64,000 bases of DNA. Origin: Cyclobacteriaceae bacterium (GTDB taxonomy: Bacteria > Bacteroidota > Bacteroidia > Cytophagales > Cyclobacteriaceae). The translations under genes and the position numbers were made by a program. Shown piece after piece: positions 37,095-45,803 of the stretch. The stretch is from the NCBI GenBank assembly GCA_022842845.1, contig JALHOT010000014.1, forward strand, positions 26,296-90,295, read 5' to 3'. Every line of letters starts with the position of its first letter. Position 1 is the stretch's first letter. The notes beneath the pieces are model-generated. The model did no database searches. It worked only from the letters and a program-made list of their open reading frames with translations, and was not told the origin of the DNA.

Positions 37095-37823
37095 TTAATT
37101 CTGCGAAGTTGGTGCTGGAGGTGGATCCACTAATGAGTCTTCCTGGCCACCGGCTGCACCACTGATGAGTGTGTAGCCTAAGTAGCCAACGCCCATGAGC
37201 GGTATAATTTTGAAGAATAAAGGGAGCTTGCGCTTTACTTTAAAATTCTCTGTGTATATGAAATCTGACGATTGTCGGGCATCAGTAATTTTTAAGCGGT
37301 ATGCAGCACCAGGTTTAAGGTTTTTTCCAAAGTTCACGGTATAGGTTCCGTTATTAGGGTGATTCAATTCTCCCTGAACACGCTCCGATCCATTAAAGAT
37401 TTCGATATGTACTGGGTTAGTGTTGCCTGGGCGCCATTCAAGGGGATAGCTTTTGCCTCGCTTGTAGGTTTTTGCCTGGGTAAAGTTTTTAAGTCTGACA
37501 AAAGGTATGTAAACATTGGCACGCACCTCAACAGAAAGAGGACCGACAAAGTCTCCATATTCACCCCTGATGTCCCAGATGATTTTACGGATACCCGGTT
37601 TTACTTCTTCACCTATATCACCGCTCACTTTTGTCAGCGCAGCAGAATAGTTGTCTTTAGAAGCAAAGAGACTAACCTTATACTCGTTATTTGGGTTGGA
37701 GTCATCAATTTCATAGTGGACGAGGAGCTTATCATTTACCATTTCCAGTTTACGAATGGTCATTTTTTGGGCTTGCAGTGCTGAGGCGAGTAGGGTTAGG
37801 CAAGCCAATAGAAGGTTTTTCAT
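37095..37823 (-). CDS. Kre9/KNH-like Ig-domain protein with C-terminal membrane segment
   Basis: Exported protein of 242 residues: signal peptide (1-18, ending LQAQ), a beta domain (about 20-105), then a Kre9/KNH-like Ig domain (about 110-195). In the latter, YKRGKSYPLEWRPGNTNPVHIEIFNG and PGAAYRLKITDARQSSDFIYTENF follow the family pattern. A hydrophobic segment, LFFKIIPLMGVGYLGYTLIS, lies near the C-terminus, followed by an acidic-proline tail that would be cytoplasmic. It is the first gene of the operon, 33 bases before the giant surface-protein gene. It may anchor or present partner proteins at the inner membrane; that is an inference. Confidence 0.75.
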   Translation of the reverse strand: MKNLLLACLTLLASALQAQKMTIRKLEMVNDKLLVHYEIDDSNPNNEYKVSLFASKDNYSAALTKVSGDIGEEVKPGIRKIIWDIRGEYGDFVGPLSVEVRANVYIPFVRLKNFTQAKTYKRGKSYPLEWRPGNTNPVHIEIFNGSERVQGELNHPNNGTYTVNFGKNLKPGAAYRLKITDARQSSDFIYTENFKVKRKLPLFFKIIPLMGVGYLGYTLISGAAGGQEDSLVDPPPAPTSQN

Positions 37824-38020
37824 GGGTATTAAATCTAGAGACTAGAGTAAATATTGGAAATAATCCACAAAAAATGAATACCCTGAATAGAGTATTCTGG
37901 CTCATGGGTGTAGTAAGAGCTGCTAGGTCCTTTGAAAGCGCAGAAATGTTTAAAATTTTTTTGCTAAATCGGCACTATAGCCTCATTAAAAAGCTGGCTG
38001 ATTAAACATTTATGAAGCTT

Positions 38021-39364
38021 TTATTCTATTCCAGTGTAATTGTAAGGAGTAATATTCCTCAATTTACCTTTCACCGATTCACTTACTTGCAAAGTGTTGA
38101 TAAAAGCCTGAATGGAAGCCTCTGTAATTTTTTCGTTCTTACGTGTCAATTCTTTGAGCGCTTCATAGGGGTTGGGGTAGCCCTCCATTCGGAGAATAGT
38201 TTGAATAGCTTCCGCTACAACAGCCCAGTTTTCCTCTAAATCAGCATTGATGGCTTGCTTATTCAGCTCCAGCTTATCAATACCGCGTTGTAATGATTTT
38301 AGTGATAAAAAAGTATGAGCCAAAGGCACACCAATGTTTCGCAATACTGTAGAGTCTGTTAAATCTCTTTGCAAACGAGATATTGGCAACTTAGCTGACA
38401 AGTGTTCAAAAATGGCATTAGCAAATCCTAGATTGCCTTCTGCATTTTCAAAATCAATAGGGTTTACCTTATGAGGCATGGCAGAACTACCAACTTCTCC
38501 GGCTTTGATTTTCTGCTTGAAGTAATTCATGGCTACATATTGCCATACATCTCTGCTAAAATCGATTAAGATGGTATTGATACGCTTCAGATTATCAAAT
38601 AGCGCGGCCATATTATCGTAATGTTCTATCTGGGTAGTAGGGTGACTTCTCACCAAACCCAGGCGATGGCTGACAAATTCATTGGCAAATTTCTTCCAGT
38701 CTATTTCAGGATAGGCAACATGATGCGCATTAAAATTACCGGTGGCGCCACCGAATTTAGCAGCATGGGGCACTGTTTTTAAAAGCTCTAATTGCTTATT
38801 GATACGCGCCACGAACACACTGATTTCTTTGCCTAAACGGGTAGGCGATGCAGGTTGGCCATGGGTACGGGCCAGCATGGGCACATCTTTCCATTCTAAA
38901 CTTTTAGCAGATAGTTTTTCAAGAAGTGCATTGAAGGCAGGAAGCAACTCCTTGTCCATAAATTCTTTTAAAGAAAGTGGAATAGAGGTGTTGTTAATAT
39001 CCTGCGAAGTAAGTCCAAAGTGAATAAATTCTTTAAAATCGCTGAGGCCCAGCGCATCAAACTTTTGCTTGATAAAATACTCAACTGCTTTTACATCGTG
39101 GTTGGTGGTAGCTTCAATTTCCTTGATGGCAATGGCATCGGCCTCTGTGAAATTTTTATGGATTAAACGAAGTTTCTCCAAATCACGAGCTGGAAAGCTT
39201 TCTAACTCGGGTAGCACCCCGGTTAAGCTGATGAAATATTCGATTTCAACTAAAACACGGTAGCGTATAAGTCCGAATTCAGAAAAATAAGGCGCCAGCA
39301 CCTGGGTGTTAGAAAAATAGCGCCCGTCTACGGGTGAGATAGCAGTAAGTTGATTGAGTTGCAC
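38021..39364 (-). CDS. purB: Adenylosuccinate lyase
   Basis: Enzyme of about 447 residues in purine synthesis. It splits SAICAR to AICAR and adenylosuccinate to AMP, with release of fumarate. The fumarase/aspartase signature SSAMPHKVNPIDFEN is present with its flexible catalytic Ser. So are HFGLTSQDINNT and the catalytic His in RTHGQPASPT. The GTG at 39364 gives a start at VQLNQLTAISPVDGRY, which fits the family N-terminus; a TTG at 39385 would add 7 residues. It has the E. coli-type length. It stands alone. Confidence 0.95.
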   Translation of the reverse strand: MQLNQLTAISPVDGRYFSNTQVLAPYFSEFGLIRYRVLVEIEYFISLTGVLPELESFPARDLEKLRLIHKNFTEADAIAIKEIEATTNHDVKAVEYFIKQKFDALGLSDFKEFIHFGLTSQDINNTSIPLSLKEFMDKELLPAFNALLEKLSAKSLEWKDVPMLARTHGQPASPTRLGKEISVFVARINKQLELLKTVPHAAKFGGATGNFNAHHVAYPEIDWKKFANEFVSHRLGLVRSHPTTQIEHYDNMAALFDNLKRINTILIDFSRDVWQYVAMNYFKQKIKAGEVGSSAMPHKVNPIDFENAEGNLGFANAIFEHLSAKLPISRLQRDLTDSTVLRNIGVPLAHTFLSLKSLQRGIDKLELNKQAINADLEENWAVVAEAIQTILRMEGYPNPYEALKELTRKNEKITEASIQAFINTLQVSESVKGKLRNITPYNYTGIE

Positions 39365-39456
39365 TGGCTTGGAATTAAGTATCAAAAGTAATAAAAATCA
39401 GGTAGTCTGAGGTATTAAACAGTACCAGCGGTATTACTAGCTATGGGTCTTTATTA

Positions 39457-39464
39457 TAGCTTTG
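39457..39464 (+). promoter_or_regulatory. -7 promoter element next to the start codon
   Basis: TAGCTTTG fits TAnnTTTG and ends 6 bases before the ATG at 39471, so the transcript would be nearly leaderless. It also excludes the TTG at 39462 as start. No TTG -33 element is seen. Confidence 0.5.
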
Positions 39465-39470
39465 CGGCCT

Positions 39471-41735
39471 ATGAAATGGCTAGTGCTTTTTTTTGCCTCC
39501 TTTGCTTGTTTTGGGGCCTACAGTCAAAAGAATTTACCGGGTATAGAGTTTCCTGTTAAAAAAGCGCAGGATGCCATTCAGATAGACGGTGAGTTGAAAG
39601 AGGAAAGCTGGAAACAAGCTACACAGGGTAAGGATTTTTGGGTGGCCAGGCCTATCGATTCAATTGCCCCTACCAACAAGACTTATTTCTACATCACTTT
39701 CGATGATGAGTTCTTTTATGTGGGCTTCGAGTGCATGGATGATGGCGGAGAACCTATTGTACAATCTTTACGAAGAGATTTTGATTACGGGCCTAATGAT
39801 AACGTGGGTATTTACATGAATACTTACAATGACTTTACGAATGGATTTTATTTTAACATAACGCCCTATGGTGTACAAAGGGAGGGCACGGTAGCCAATT
39901 CGGGTATGTCGGATGGTGATTATTCTTCTTTTTGGGACAACAAGTGGTTTTCAGCTGTTAAGCGCTATGATGACAGGTGGGTGGCAGAAATTGCTATTCC
40001 TTTTAAGTCGATTCGGTATAATATCGGGAATTGGAATTTCAATGTATTGCGAAATGATGTAGAGCGTAACCAGGTTTCCGGATGGATCGCAACTCCTGTA
40101 CAATACATGCCGGCTTCTTTTCAAAATACGGGCACCATCATTTGGGAACAGCCGCTTCCTAAGCCAGGTATGAATATTTCATTTATTCCTTATGTGACCA
40201 CAGAGGTTAATGAATCAAAGGAAAGTGGGCAGGCGGCTGATTATACATTGAATGCAGGTTTTGATGCTAAAATTGCTGTCACACCTTCGATGAATCTTGA
40301 CTTAACAGTTAACCCTGATTTCTCGAATGTAGAAGTGGATCGTCAGGTGATCAACCTCACTCGCTTTGAAGTTAATTTTCCGGAGCGCAGACAATTCTTT
40401 TTGGAGAATACTGACTTGTTTTCAACTCCAGGTTTTGTGGAAACCAGGCCATTTTTCTCAAGGCGCATTGGATTGGCACAGGACTCAATCGGCAATTTAT
40501 CGAAGGTGCCCATTGTGTATGGTGCTCGCCTGAGCGGTAAGCTGGGCCCCGGGTGGCGGGTAGGGGTCATGAATTTACAAACGCGTGAAGAAAAGAAGTT
40601 AGGATTACCTGATCAGAACTATACAGTTGCTGTGGTGCAAAGGCAAATTTTTAAAAGATCAAATTTTGATCTTGTGTTCATCAACAAGCAATCATTGGGT
40701 ATAGAAAAGTATGATTCCAATCGGTATTATCACCCATCTGTTTTGCGCGAAAGCTATGCGGAAAATGGTGATACCATCCGACAGTTGAATACTTACAACC
40801 GAGTGATCGGGGGCGACTTCAATCTTTTTACCAAGAGCAATCGGTGGAACAGTGATGTGTACTTCTTCAAGTCCTTAGATAACTTTAATGCCAGCGATAA
40901 TTATGCCTACGGAGCTTTCCTGGGATACTTCAGTCGGAATTTATCAGTTTTTATGGGGCACGAAAACCTGGGAAGAAACTACAATGCTGAATCTGGTTAT
41001 GTGCCTGGTATGCAGGTGTACCCTGGTTATGCCAATGGATTTTTTAGGGTTGCGAATCCTATATACCCTAAATCCCAGCGCATTGTAAATATCAGACCTG
41101 AGTATGGCTATAATTTCACCATGACACCCGATGGTAAGTTAACCGACCAGAGTTTTTCTGGTGAACTCGGTATATCCTTCTACAACACGTCAGGTTTTGG
41201 TATCTCATTCGCCAACATTTATCAAGTACTGCCAAGCGGTTTCAATCCCATATTTCCTAGAGGCGATAGCACTTTTATAGCGGGGCAAGAATACGAATGG
41301 AATGAATTTGCCATCGCGTATAACTCAGATACCCGTAAATTATTGAACTGGGATGCGGGCTTTTTATATGGAAGTTTTTACACGGGCGAGCGCATAAATA
41401 TGAATGCCGCTTTACGTTATCGAATTCAGCCTTTTGGTAGCATTGCCATCTCGGCTGATTATAACGATATCAAGCTTGGCCCCACTTATGGAAAGGCTAC
41501 CTTCTTTTTGTTGAGCCCACGCCTTGATTTTACATTTACTGATAAGTTATTCCTCACTACTTTTGTGCAATACAACAGCCGTTTCGACAATGTAAACCTT
41601 AACGCACGTTTTCAGTGGCGCTTTAAACCAGCTTCTGATTTTTTTGTTGTGTATACTGAGAATTATTTCCCCGAAGGTTTGGTTAGTAAAAACAGAGCCT
41701 TAGTTTTAAAACTTACCTATTGGTTTAATTTGTAA
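39471..41735 (+). CDS. DUF5916 outer-membrane protein with CBM9-like domain
   Basis: Outer-membrane protein of 754 residues. A signal peptide (about 1-19, ending GAYSQ) is followed by a family 9 carbohydrate-binding-like domain (about 35-210): IQIDGELKEESWKQA at its start and WVAEIAIPFKSIRY at its end. The rest is the DUF5916 beta-barrel, with VEVDRQVINLTRFEVNFPERRQFFLEN, and ends in a short strand, LVLKLTYWFNL, with terminal aromatic residues. Such proteins are abundant in Bacteroidota; function is unknown, possibly uptake or surface hydrolysis. It stands alone with its own promoter. Confidence 0.9.
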   Translation: MKWLVLFFASFACFGAYSQKNLPGIEFPVKKAQDAIQIDGELKEESWKQATQGKDFWVARPIDSIAPTNKTYFYITFDDEFFYVGFECMDDGGEPIVQSLRRDFDYGPNDNVGIYMNTYNDFTNGFYFNITPYGVQREGTVANSGMSDGDYSSFWDNKWFSAVKRYDDRWVAEIAIPFKSIRYNIGNWNFNVLRNDVERNQVSGWIATPVQYMPASFQNTGTIIWEQPLPKPGMNISFIPYVTTEVNESKESGQAADYTLNAGFDAKIAVTPSMNLDLTVNPDFSNVEVDRQVINLTRFEVNFPERRQFFLENTDLFSTPGFVETRPFFSRRIGLAQDSIGNLSKVPIVYGARLSGKLGPGWRVGVMNLQTREEKKLGLPDQNYTVAVVQRQIFKRSNFDLVFINKQSLGIEKYDSNRYYHPSVLRESYAENGDTIRQLNTYNRVIGGDFNLFTKSNRWNSDVYFFKSLDNFNASDNYAYGAFLGYFSRNLSVFMGHENLGRNYNAESGYVPGMQVYPGYANGFFRVANPIYPKSQRIVNIRPEYGYNFTMTPDGKLTDQSFSGELGISFYNTSGFGISFANIYQVLPSGFNPIFPRGDSTFIAGQEYEWNEFAIAYNSDTRKLLNWDAGFLYGSFYTGERINMNAALRYRIQPFGSIAISADYNDIKLGPTYGKATFFLLSPRLDFTFTDKLFLTTFVQYNSRFDNVNLNARFQWRFKPASDFFVVYTENYFPEGLVSKNRALVLKLTYWFNL

Positions 41736-41769
41736 TTATTGTGTTTAACGTTTTCTAATAAACAAGATC

Positions 41770-42891
41770 ATGGCCTTTAATTTTTTCAAGAAGTCAGAAC
41801 CGAAAAAGGAAGAACAACATAGCGGACCTCACTATTACGATCTTAAAGTAAAGCGTGTGGTTAATGAAACAAAAGATGCTATCTCCATTTGGTTTGAGCA
41901 GCCTCAGGATAAAAAGATTCAATATAAGTCTGGCCAGTTTCTAACCCTGATCATCCCTATTCAGGGTAAAGAGGTAAGAAGGGCTTATTCATTGTGTTCT
42001 TCATCATTTACAGATGAGGATCTGGTGGTAGCCGTTAAGCGAGTGGATAACGGGCTCATGAGCAATTGGCTGCCAGATAATTTGAAGGAAGGCCAAATGG
42101 TGAAGATCATGGAACCGATGGGTCAGTTTACCACAGACTATGCTCATTCCAATAAACGTCACATCATCATGTTTGCGGGAGGCTCGGGCATTACGCCAAT
42201 GTTGTCAATTATCAAAAGTCTTTTAACCCAGGAATCAGAAAGTATCGTTTCGCTTATCTATTGCAACCGTGATATAGAAAGCATCATTTTTAAAGATGAA
42301 CTAAGCAAATGGGAAACTAAATACGAAGGTCGACTACACGTTATTCATGTTCTGGATAATGCGCCCATGAACTGGCAGGGATACTCGGGTTTACTCAACC
42401 ATGAAATGCTTAAAAAACTTTTTGAGCGTATCCCAGACTGGGGCATTGATAAAAGTACCTATATTATGTGTGGACCTGAGGGTATGATGAAGAACGTGGA
42501 TACCTTACTAGCTCAGCACAATATCCCAAAAGAGAAAATCTTCAAAGAAAGTTTTGTGCAAGGCACCATTGATAAGGATGTTAAGAAGGAGACAGCCCTT
42601 GCTTCAGGAGAGGTGAAGACACGTGAGGTAGTTATTCGTTACGATGGACAAGAACATAAAGTAATTGTAAAACCAAACGATACTATTCTGGCCAGTGCGC
42701 TTGACCAAGGCGTTGATCTCCCTTACTCTTGTCAAAGTGGTTTGTGTACAGCTTGCCGTGGCAAAGCGCTTAGCGGACAGGTGAAACTGGATGAAGAAGA
42801 AGGTTTGTCGCAATCTGAGAGGGCCGAGGGCTACGTGTTAACCTGTGTGGGGCATCCCATGACCGATGATGTAGTAATCGAAATAGGTTAA
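41770..42891 (+). CDS. Ferredoxin-NADP reductase-type flavoprotein with C-terminal 2Fe-2S domain (PaaE-like)
   Basis: Electron-transfer protein of 373 residues. The FAD domain has the flavin motif R71-A-Y-S. The NAD(P) domain has GGSGITPM (137-144) and YIMCGPEGMM (231-240). A plant-type 2Fe-2S ferredoxin domain closes the protein, with C321, C326, C329 and C359. This order matches PaaE, HmpA-like reductases and the reductases of diiron oxygenases. No phenylacetate genes are nearby, so the partner may be a desaturase or hydroxylase elsewhere, possibly in fatty-acid metabolism. It has no operon partner. Confidence 0.92.
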   Translation: MAFNFFKKSEPKKEEQHSGPHYYDLKVKRVVNETKDAISIWFEQPQDKKIQYKSGQFLTLIIPIQGKEVRRAYSLCSSSFTDEDLVVAVKRVDNGLMSNWLPDNLKEGQMVKIMEPMGQFTTDYAHSNKRHIIMFAGGSGITPMLSIIKSLLTQESESIVSLIYCNRDIESIIFKDELSKWETKYEGRLHVIHVLDNAPMNWQGYSGLLNHEMLKKLFERIPDWGIDKSTYIMCGPEGMMKNVDTLLAQHNIPKEKIFKESFVQGTIDKDVKKETALASGEVKTREVVIRYDGQEHKVIVKPNDTILASALDQGVDLPYSCQSGLCTACRGKALSGQVKLDEEEGLSQSERAEGYVLTCVGHPMTDDVVIEIG

Positions 42892-43014
42892 TTGTATAAA
42901 GTTTTGTGGTAGCGCGATGTAACACTTGGTTTTTAGCCAGGCCGGCATTGCTTAGCTTGGTAGTATTTGATTGGAAAACTTATTATCTTCCCTTCGCCAA
43001 TCAAACCTATTCGT

Positions 43015-43755
43015 ATGGAAAGTACACAGAGTTACCAGTCTTGGGATGAACTTATTATCCTGGGGGCTTATGCCAGTTTTGCCATTGCCATCCTTATTCT
43101 GCTTTATCACGAACTTCGTCTTGTCTTGATTAAAGACCTTAAAGAGAAGTATGATTACATTAACCTGCATGAAATTACTTATTTCTGGTATGCAATTATT
43201 GCCTTAATCATTGCCGCTGCTCTTTATTCTAATGCCATGGTGGCAAGGGTTTTTGATGTGAAAGGAACAACAGGTGTTATTGTAAGAGTGTTCTATACCC
43301 TAGGGTTTTCTGCCATAGCCTATATATCTCTTTCTAGTTTGGTTAGAATTCTGTATCCGAGAGTAGTAGAAAGACGCTTGCAGAAGGTAAGAAATAAGCC
43401 ACGCTTATCGCCTGCGGGCAATCCTATGCGAAAGCTAAGTGAAGAGGAAGAAGATGTACACTTGGAACAAGATCAGATAGATCAAGAATCCAGTGATATA
43501 CACTCCGTTGATTACGATGTTTGGATTGATGAAAAGACAGGCTACAAGAAAATTGAAAAGTACATGGCTTATCAGCATGCTGAGGAGTGCTCTGAGTGTG
43601 GCTTTGTTACGTCAAAGATCATTAATGAAGAAATTGAAGTGAAGCCAACGGTGAATGAAACAGGCTTACTATTAAAACACTATAGGTGTACTTATTGTCG
43701 TCACCGCGAAGCCAAAGAAGTAATCATTGCCAAATTATCTTCTAATGTGAAGTGA
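43015..43755 (+). CDS. Membrane protein with C-terminal zinc-ribbon domain
   Basis: Protein of 246 residues with three predicted helices (AYASFAIAILILLYHELRL, FWYAIIALIIAAALYSNAMV, VFYTLGFSAIAYISLSSLV), then a cytoplasmic part. The latter holds an acidic linker (SEEEEDVHLEQ) and two Cys-x2-Cys pairs (ECSECGF and RCTYCRH) that likely bind zinc. The ATG at 43015 was chosen; the upstream 16 codons read as leader. No family is recognised. The gene is monocistronic, with its own terminator, just before the sulfur locus. Confidence 0.75.
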   Translation: MESTQSYQSWDELIILGAYASFAIAILILLYHELRLVLIKDLKEKYDYINLHEITYFWYAIIALIIAAALYSNAMVARVFDVKGTTGVIVRVFYTLGFSAIAYISLSSLVRILYPRVVERRLQKVRNKPRLSPAGNPMRKLSEEEEDVHLEQDQIDQESSDIHSVDYDVWIDEKTGYKKIEKYMAYQHAEECSECGFVTSKIINEEIEVKPTVNETGLLLKHYRCTYCRHREAKEVIIAKLSSNVK

Positions 43756-43774
43756 TCTGAATCATGCTTTAGCG

Positions 43775-43812
43775 AAAAGCAGATCATTCTGAATTGAATG
43801 GTCTGCTTTTTT
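43775..43812 (+). terminator. Intrinsic terminator before the sulfur locus
   Basis: A 15-bp stem with one G-T pair (43775-43789 with 43796-43810) and a T run. It separates the zinc-ribbon gene from the Crp/Fnr gene. Confidence 0.88.
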
Positions 43813-43895
43813 GTTTGAATCACAGCGTGTTAGCTTCATCATTTTTAAGACACGATATTTAATCGATATTTGCATCTTTATTTAATATTAGTCTT

Positions 43896-44501
43896 ATGCA
43901 GCCATTATTAATCAGCGATTCTTTATTAGTAAAGTTAAAATCTATTGGTAGCCTTCGTAAGATGCCATCAGATTCAATATTAATGAATGAAGATGATTAT
44001 ATACAGGCTATTCCCATCGTATTGAACGGGTCTATTAAAGTGATGCGAACTGATGAGGACGGTAAGGAAATACTGCTCTATTATATTAAGCCTGGCGAAA
44101 GCTGTGTCATGTCTTTTTTGGGCGCAACGTGTAATGAGCGCAGTAAAATTAAAGCCATCGTTGATGAGCCTGCCGAAATATTAATGTTGCCGATCAGCAA
44201 AGCCGTAGAATTAATCAGGACCTTTCCTGAGTGGATTGAATTTATTTTTCAACTCTATAACAGGCGTTTTGAAGAACTGCTGGATGTAATCAACGCCATT
44301 GCCTTTCAAAAGGTCGATGAACGTTTATGGGAACTGTTGAAGAAGAAAGCTGCCATGAACAATACAAAAGAGTTGGCGGTTACCCATCAACAGTTGGCTG
44401 ATGAGTTAGGTACAGCACGCGAAGTAGTTTCCAGATTGTTAAAACAATTAGAAAAGAGTAAGAAAATTGCATTATCGCGTAATAAAGTAACAATCCTGTA
44501 G
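43896..44501 (+). CDS. Crp/Fnr-family regulator, candidate sulfur-locus activator
   Basis: Transcription factor of 201 residues. The N-terminal cyclic-nucleotide-binding-like beta roll (about 15-110) lacks the Arg/Ser pattern for cAMP binding but has C70 and C79 in GESCVMSFLGATC. A dimer helix (about 112-150) follows, then the winged helix-turn-helix, whose recognition helix TAREVVSRLLKQLE carries R175, E176 and R180. These match the R-E-x-x-x-R that reads TGTGA in E. coli CRP. No N-terminal FNR-type cysteine cluster exists. It lies 65 bases before the first operon it likely controls. Eight TGTRAC-N4-GTYACR sites in the locus are its probable targets. A thiol or persulfide sensor role for the cysteines is an inference. 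Confidence 0.92.
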   Translation: MQPLLISDSLLVKLKSIGSLRKMPSDSILMNEDDYIQAIPIVLNGSIKVMRTDEDGKEILLYYIKPGESCVMSFLGATCNERSKIKAIVDEPAEILMLPISKAVELIRTFPEWIEFIFQLYNRRFEELLDVINAIAFQKVDERLWELLKKKAAMNNTKELAVTHQQLADELGTAREVVSRLLKQLEKSKKIALSRNKVTIL

Positions 44502-44504
44502 CTA

Positions 44505-44549
44505 TGTGACTTTAGTTACGGTATGCCCATAATCCCTGCGGTAGTTTTG
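44505..44549 (+). promoter_or_regulatory. Crp/Fnr-type operator and -7 box of the tauE operon
   Basis: Operator TGTGAC-TTTA-GTTACG (44505-44520), with its centre 29.5 bases before the -7 box TAGTTTTG (44542-44549). No TTG -33 box. Controls 44567-47033. Confidence 0.85.
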
Positions 44550-44566
44550 CATCAAAATTATTTGAC

Positions 44567-45367
44567 ATGGAGATTATTGGTTTTGCAGCAGCAATTATAA
44601 TGGGCCTTTCTTTGGGTCTGATCGGTGGTGGTGGTTCTATTTTAACAGTGCCTATCCTGGTTTATCTGTTTGGGGTTGATCCGGTTTTATCGACTGCTTA
44701 CTCTTTGTTTGTAGTGGGGCTTACCAGTCTTGTGGGCTCAGTTACCCACTTTAAGAAGGGCAATGTTCATTTAAAAACAGCGATCATCTTTGGTATTCCT
44801 TCCATTATATCGGTGTACGCAGTACGTAAGTTTGTAGTGCCGATCATTCCTGATCCCTTCTTTTCTGTAGGAGATTTTGTTTTCAGTAAGTCTTTATTTG
44901 TGATGGTGCTTTTCGCAGTACTCATGCTGGCTGCGTCTATTTCTATGATTCGCAAGCCTAAGAAAGAAGAAAAGGAAGCAGGAGGAGAAGTGAAGTACAA
45001 CTATCCTCTCATTTTTGTAGAAGGCCTTTTAGTGGGTGGTGTTACAGGTTTGGTAGGCGCTGGGGGAGGTTTTCTCATTATTCCAGCATTGGTATTGTTA
45101 GCAGGCTTACCGATGAAGCAGGCCGTAGGTACTTCATTAATGATCATCGCTTTGAAATCATTGATAGGATTTACCGGTGATCTTGGTTCCGGTTTAACAA
45201 TCGATTATACATTTATGCTCACATTTTCGGCTTTCGCCATGGTAGGTATAGTGTTGGGTAGCTACTTGACTAAATTCATTCCTAACGAAAAACTAAAACC
45301 AGCTTTTGGATGGTTTGTGTTGGTCATGGGACTCTATATTCTGGGTAAAGAATTATTGTTCGCATAA
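44567..45367 (+). CDS. TauE/SafE-family sulfur-compound permease
   Basis: Inner-membrane protein of 266 residues with eight predicted helices in two similar halves. Each half has the glycine-rich family motif: LGLIGGGGSILTVPILVYLFG near residue 18 and GLVGAGGGFLIIPALVLLAG near 160. Members export sulfite, sulfoacetate or other organosulfur anions, and some move thiosulfate or sulfide. First gene of an operon under the strongest form of the Crp/Fnr-type promoter. The small genes 45373 and 45583 and the MFS gene follow at gaps of 3 to 11 bases. Direction and exact substrate are unknown; sulfite export is the likely role beside persulfide dioxygenases that make sulfite. Confidence 0.92.
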   Translation: MEIIGFAAAIIMGLSLGLIGGGGSILTVPILVYLFGVDPVLSTAYSLFVVGLTSLVGSVTHFKKGNVHLKTAIIFGIPSIISVYAVRKFVVPIIPDPFFSVGDFVFSKSLFVMVLFAVLMLAASISMIRKPKKEEKEAGGEVKYNYPLIFVEGLLVGGVTGLVGAGGGFLIIPALVLLAGLPMKQAVGTSLMIIALKSLIGFTGDLGSGLTIDYTFMLTFSAFAMVGIVLGSYLTKFIPNEKLKPAFGWFVLVMGLYILGKELLFA

Positions 45368-45372
45368 AGAAT

Positions 45373-45579
45373 ATGACCGCAAACAAAAAGCAAATCATCA
45401 TCTTATCTGTTGCCGGCCTCTTGGGTGCGGCAACAGGTTTTGTATATTGGTACTATGTAGGTTGTAATAGTGGCTCTTGCGCTATTACTTCTTCTCCTGT
45501 CAACAGTTCTATTTATGGTGCAGTGATGAGTATACTGCTCGTCAATGTTTTTCAAAAGGAGACCGCTAAAACCCAATAA
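45373..45579 (+). CDS. DUF6132 small membrane protein
   Basis: Protein of 68 residues matching DUF6132: one helix (IIILSVAGLLGAATGFVYWYYVGC), the motif GCNSGSCAITSSP with two cysteines, and a second helix. Homologues are repeatedly found beside rhodanese, TauE and DUF2892 genes. The Cys-x4-Cys pair at the membrane border could take part in sulfur or thiol chemistry, though this is not established. Second gene of the tauE operon. Confidence 0.85.
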   Translation: MTANKKQIIILSVAGLLGAATGFVYWYYVGCNSGSCAITSSPVNSSIYGAVMSILLVNVFQKETAKTQ

Positions 45580-45582
45580 ACT

Positions 45583-45792
45583 ATGAAAGTGGAAAAACGC
45601 TTAATCAAAAAGGATCATCCGGATTACCAGGAGATCGTTAACTATATTCAAAGCTCAGAAAGTGTTGTAGGGATAGATGCTAAGCACACCCACGTGGTGA
45701 TCATTAAAAAGCTTATGGAGCTTGAAGAAAAGCTCGATAAAATACAGAAGCAGTTAGCTGCTAAACCTGTTAAGAAAAAGGTTAGGAAATAA
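45583..45792 (+). CDS. Small basic protein of unknown function
   Basis: Cytoplasmic protein of 69 residues with a lysine-rich end (KKKVRK) and a coiled-coil-like middle (LMELEEKLDKIQKQLAA). No cysteine, no membrane segment and no recognised domain. It follows the DUF6132 gene after 3 bases and precedes the MFS gene by 11, so it is expressed with them. The length and clean composition support a real gene. Confidence 0.7.
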   Translation: MKVEKRLIKKDHPDYQEIVNYIQSSESVVGIDAKHTHVVIIKKLMELEEKLDKIQKQLAAKPVKKKVRK

Positions 45793-45803
45793 TTCCTCGT
45801 TTC

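Noticed and set aside
30222..37823. Reading the caspase operon as a classical anti-phage caspase system
   Set aside because: All three proteins carry export signals and no nucleotide-sensing, gasdermin or CRISPR-type partner is nearby.
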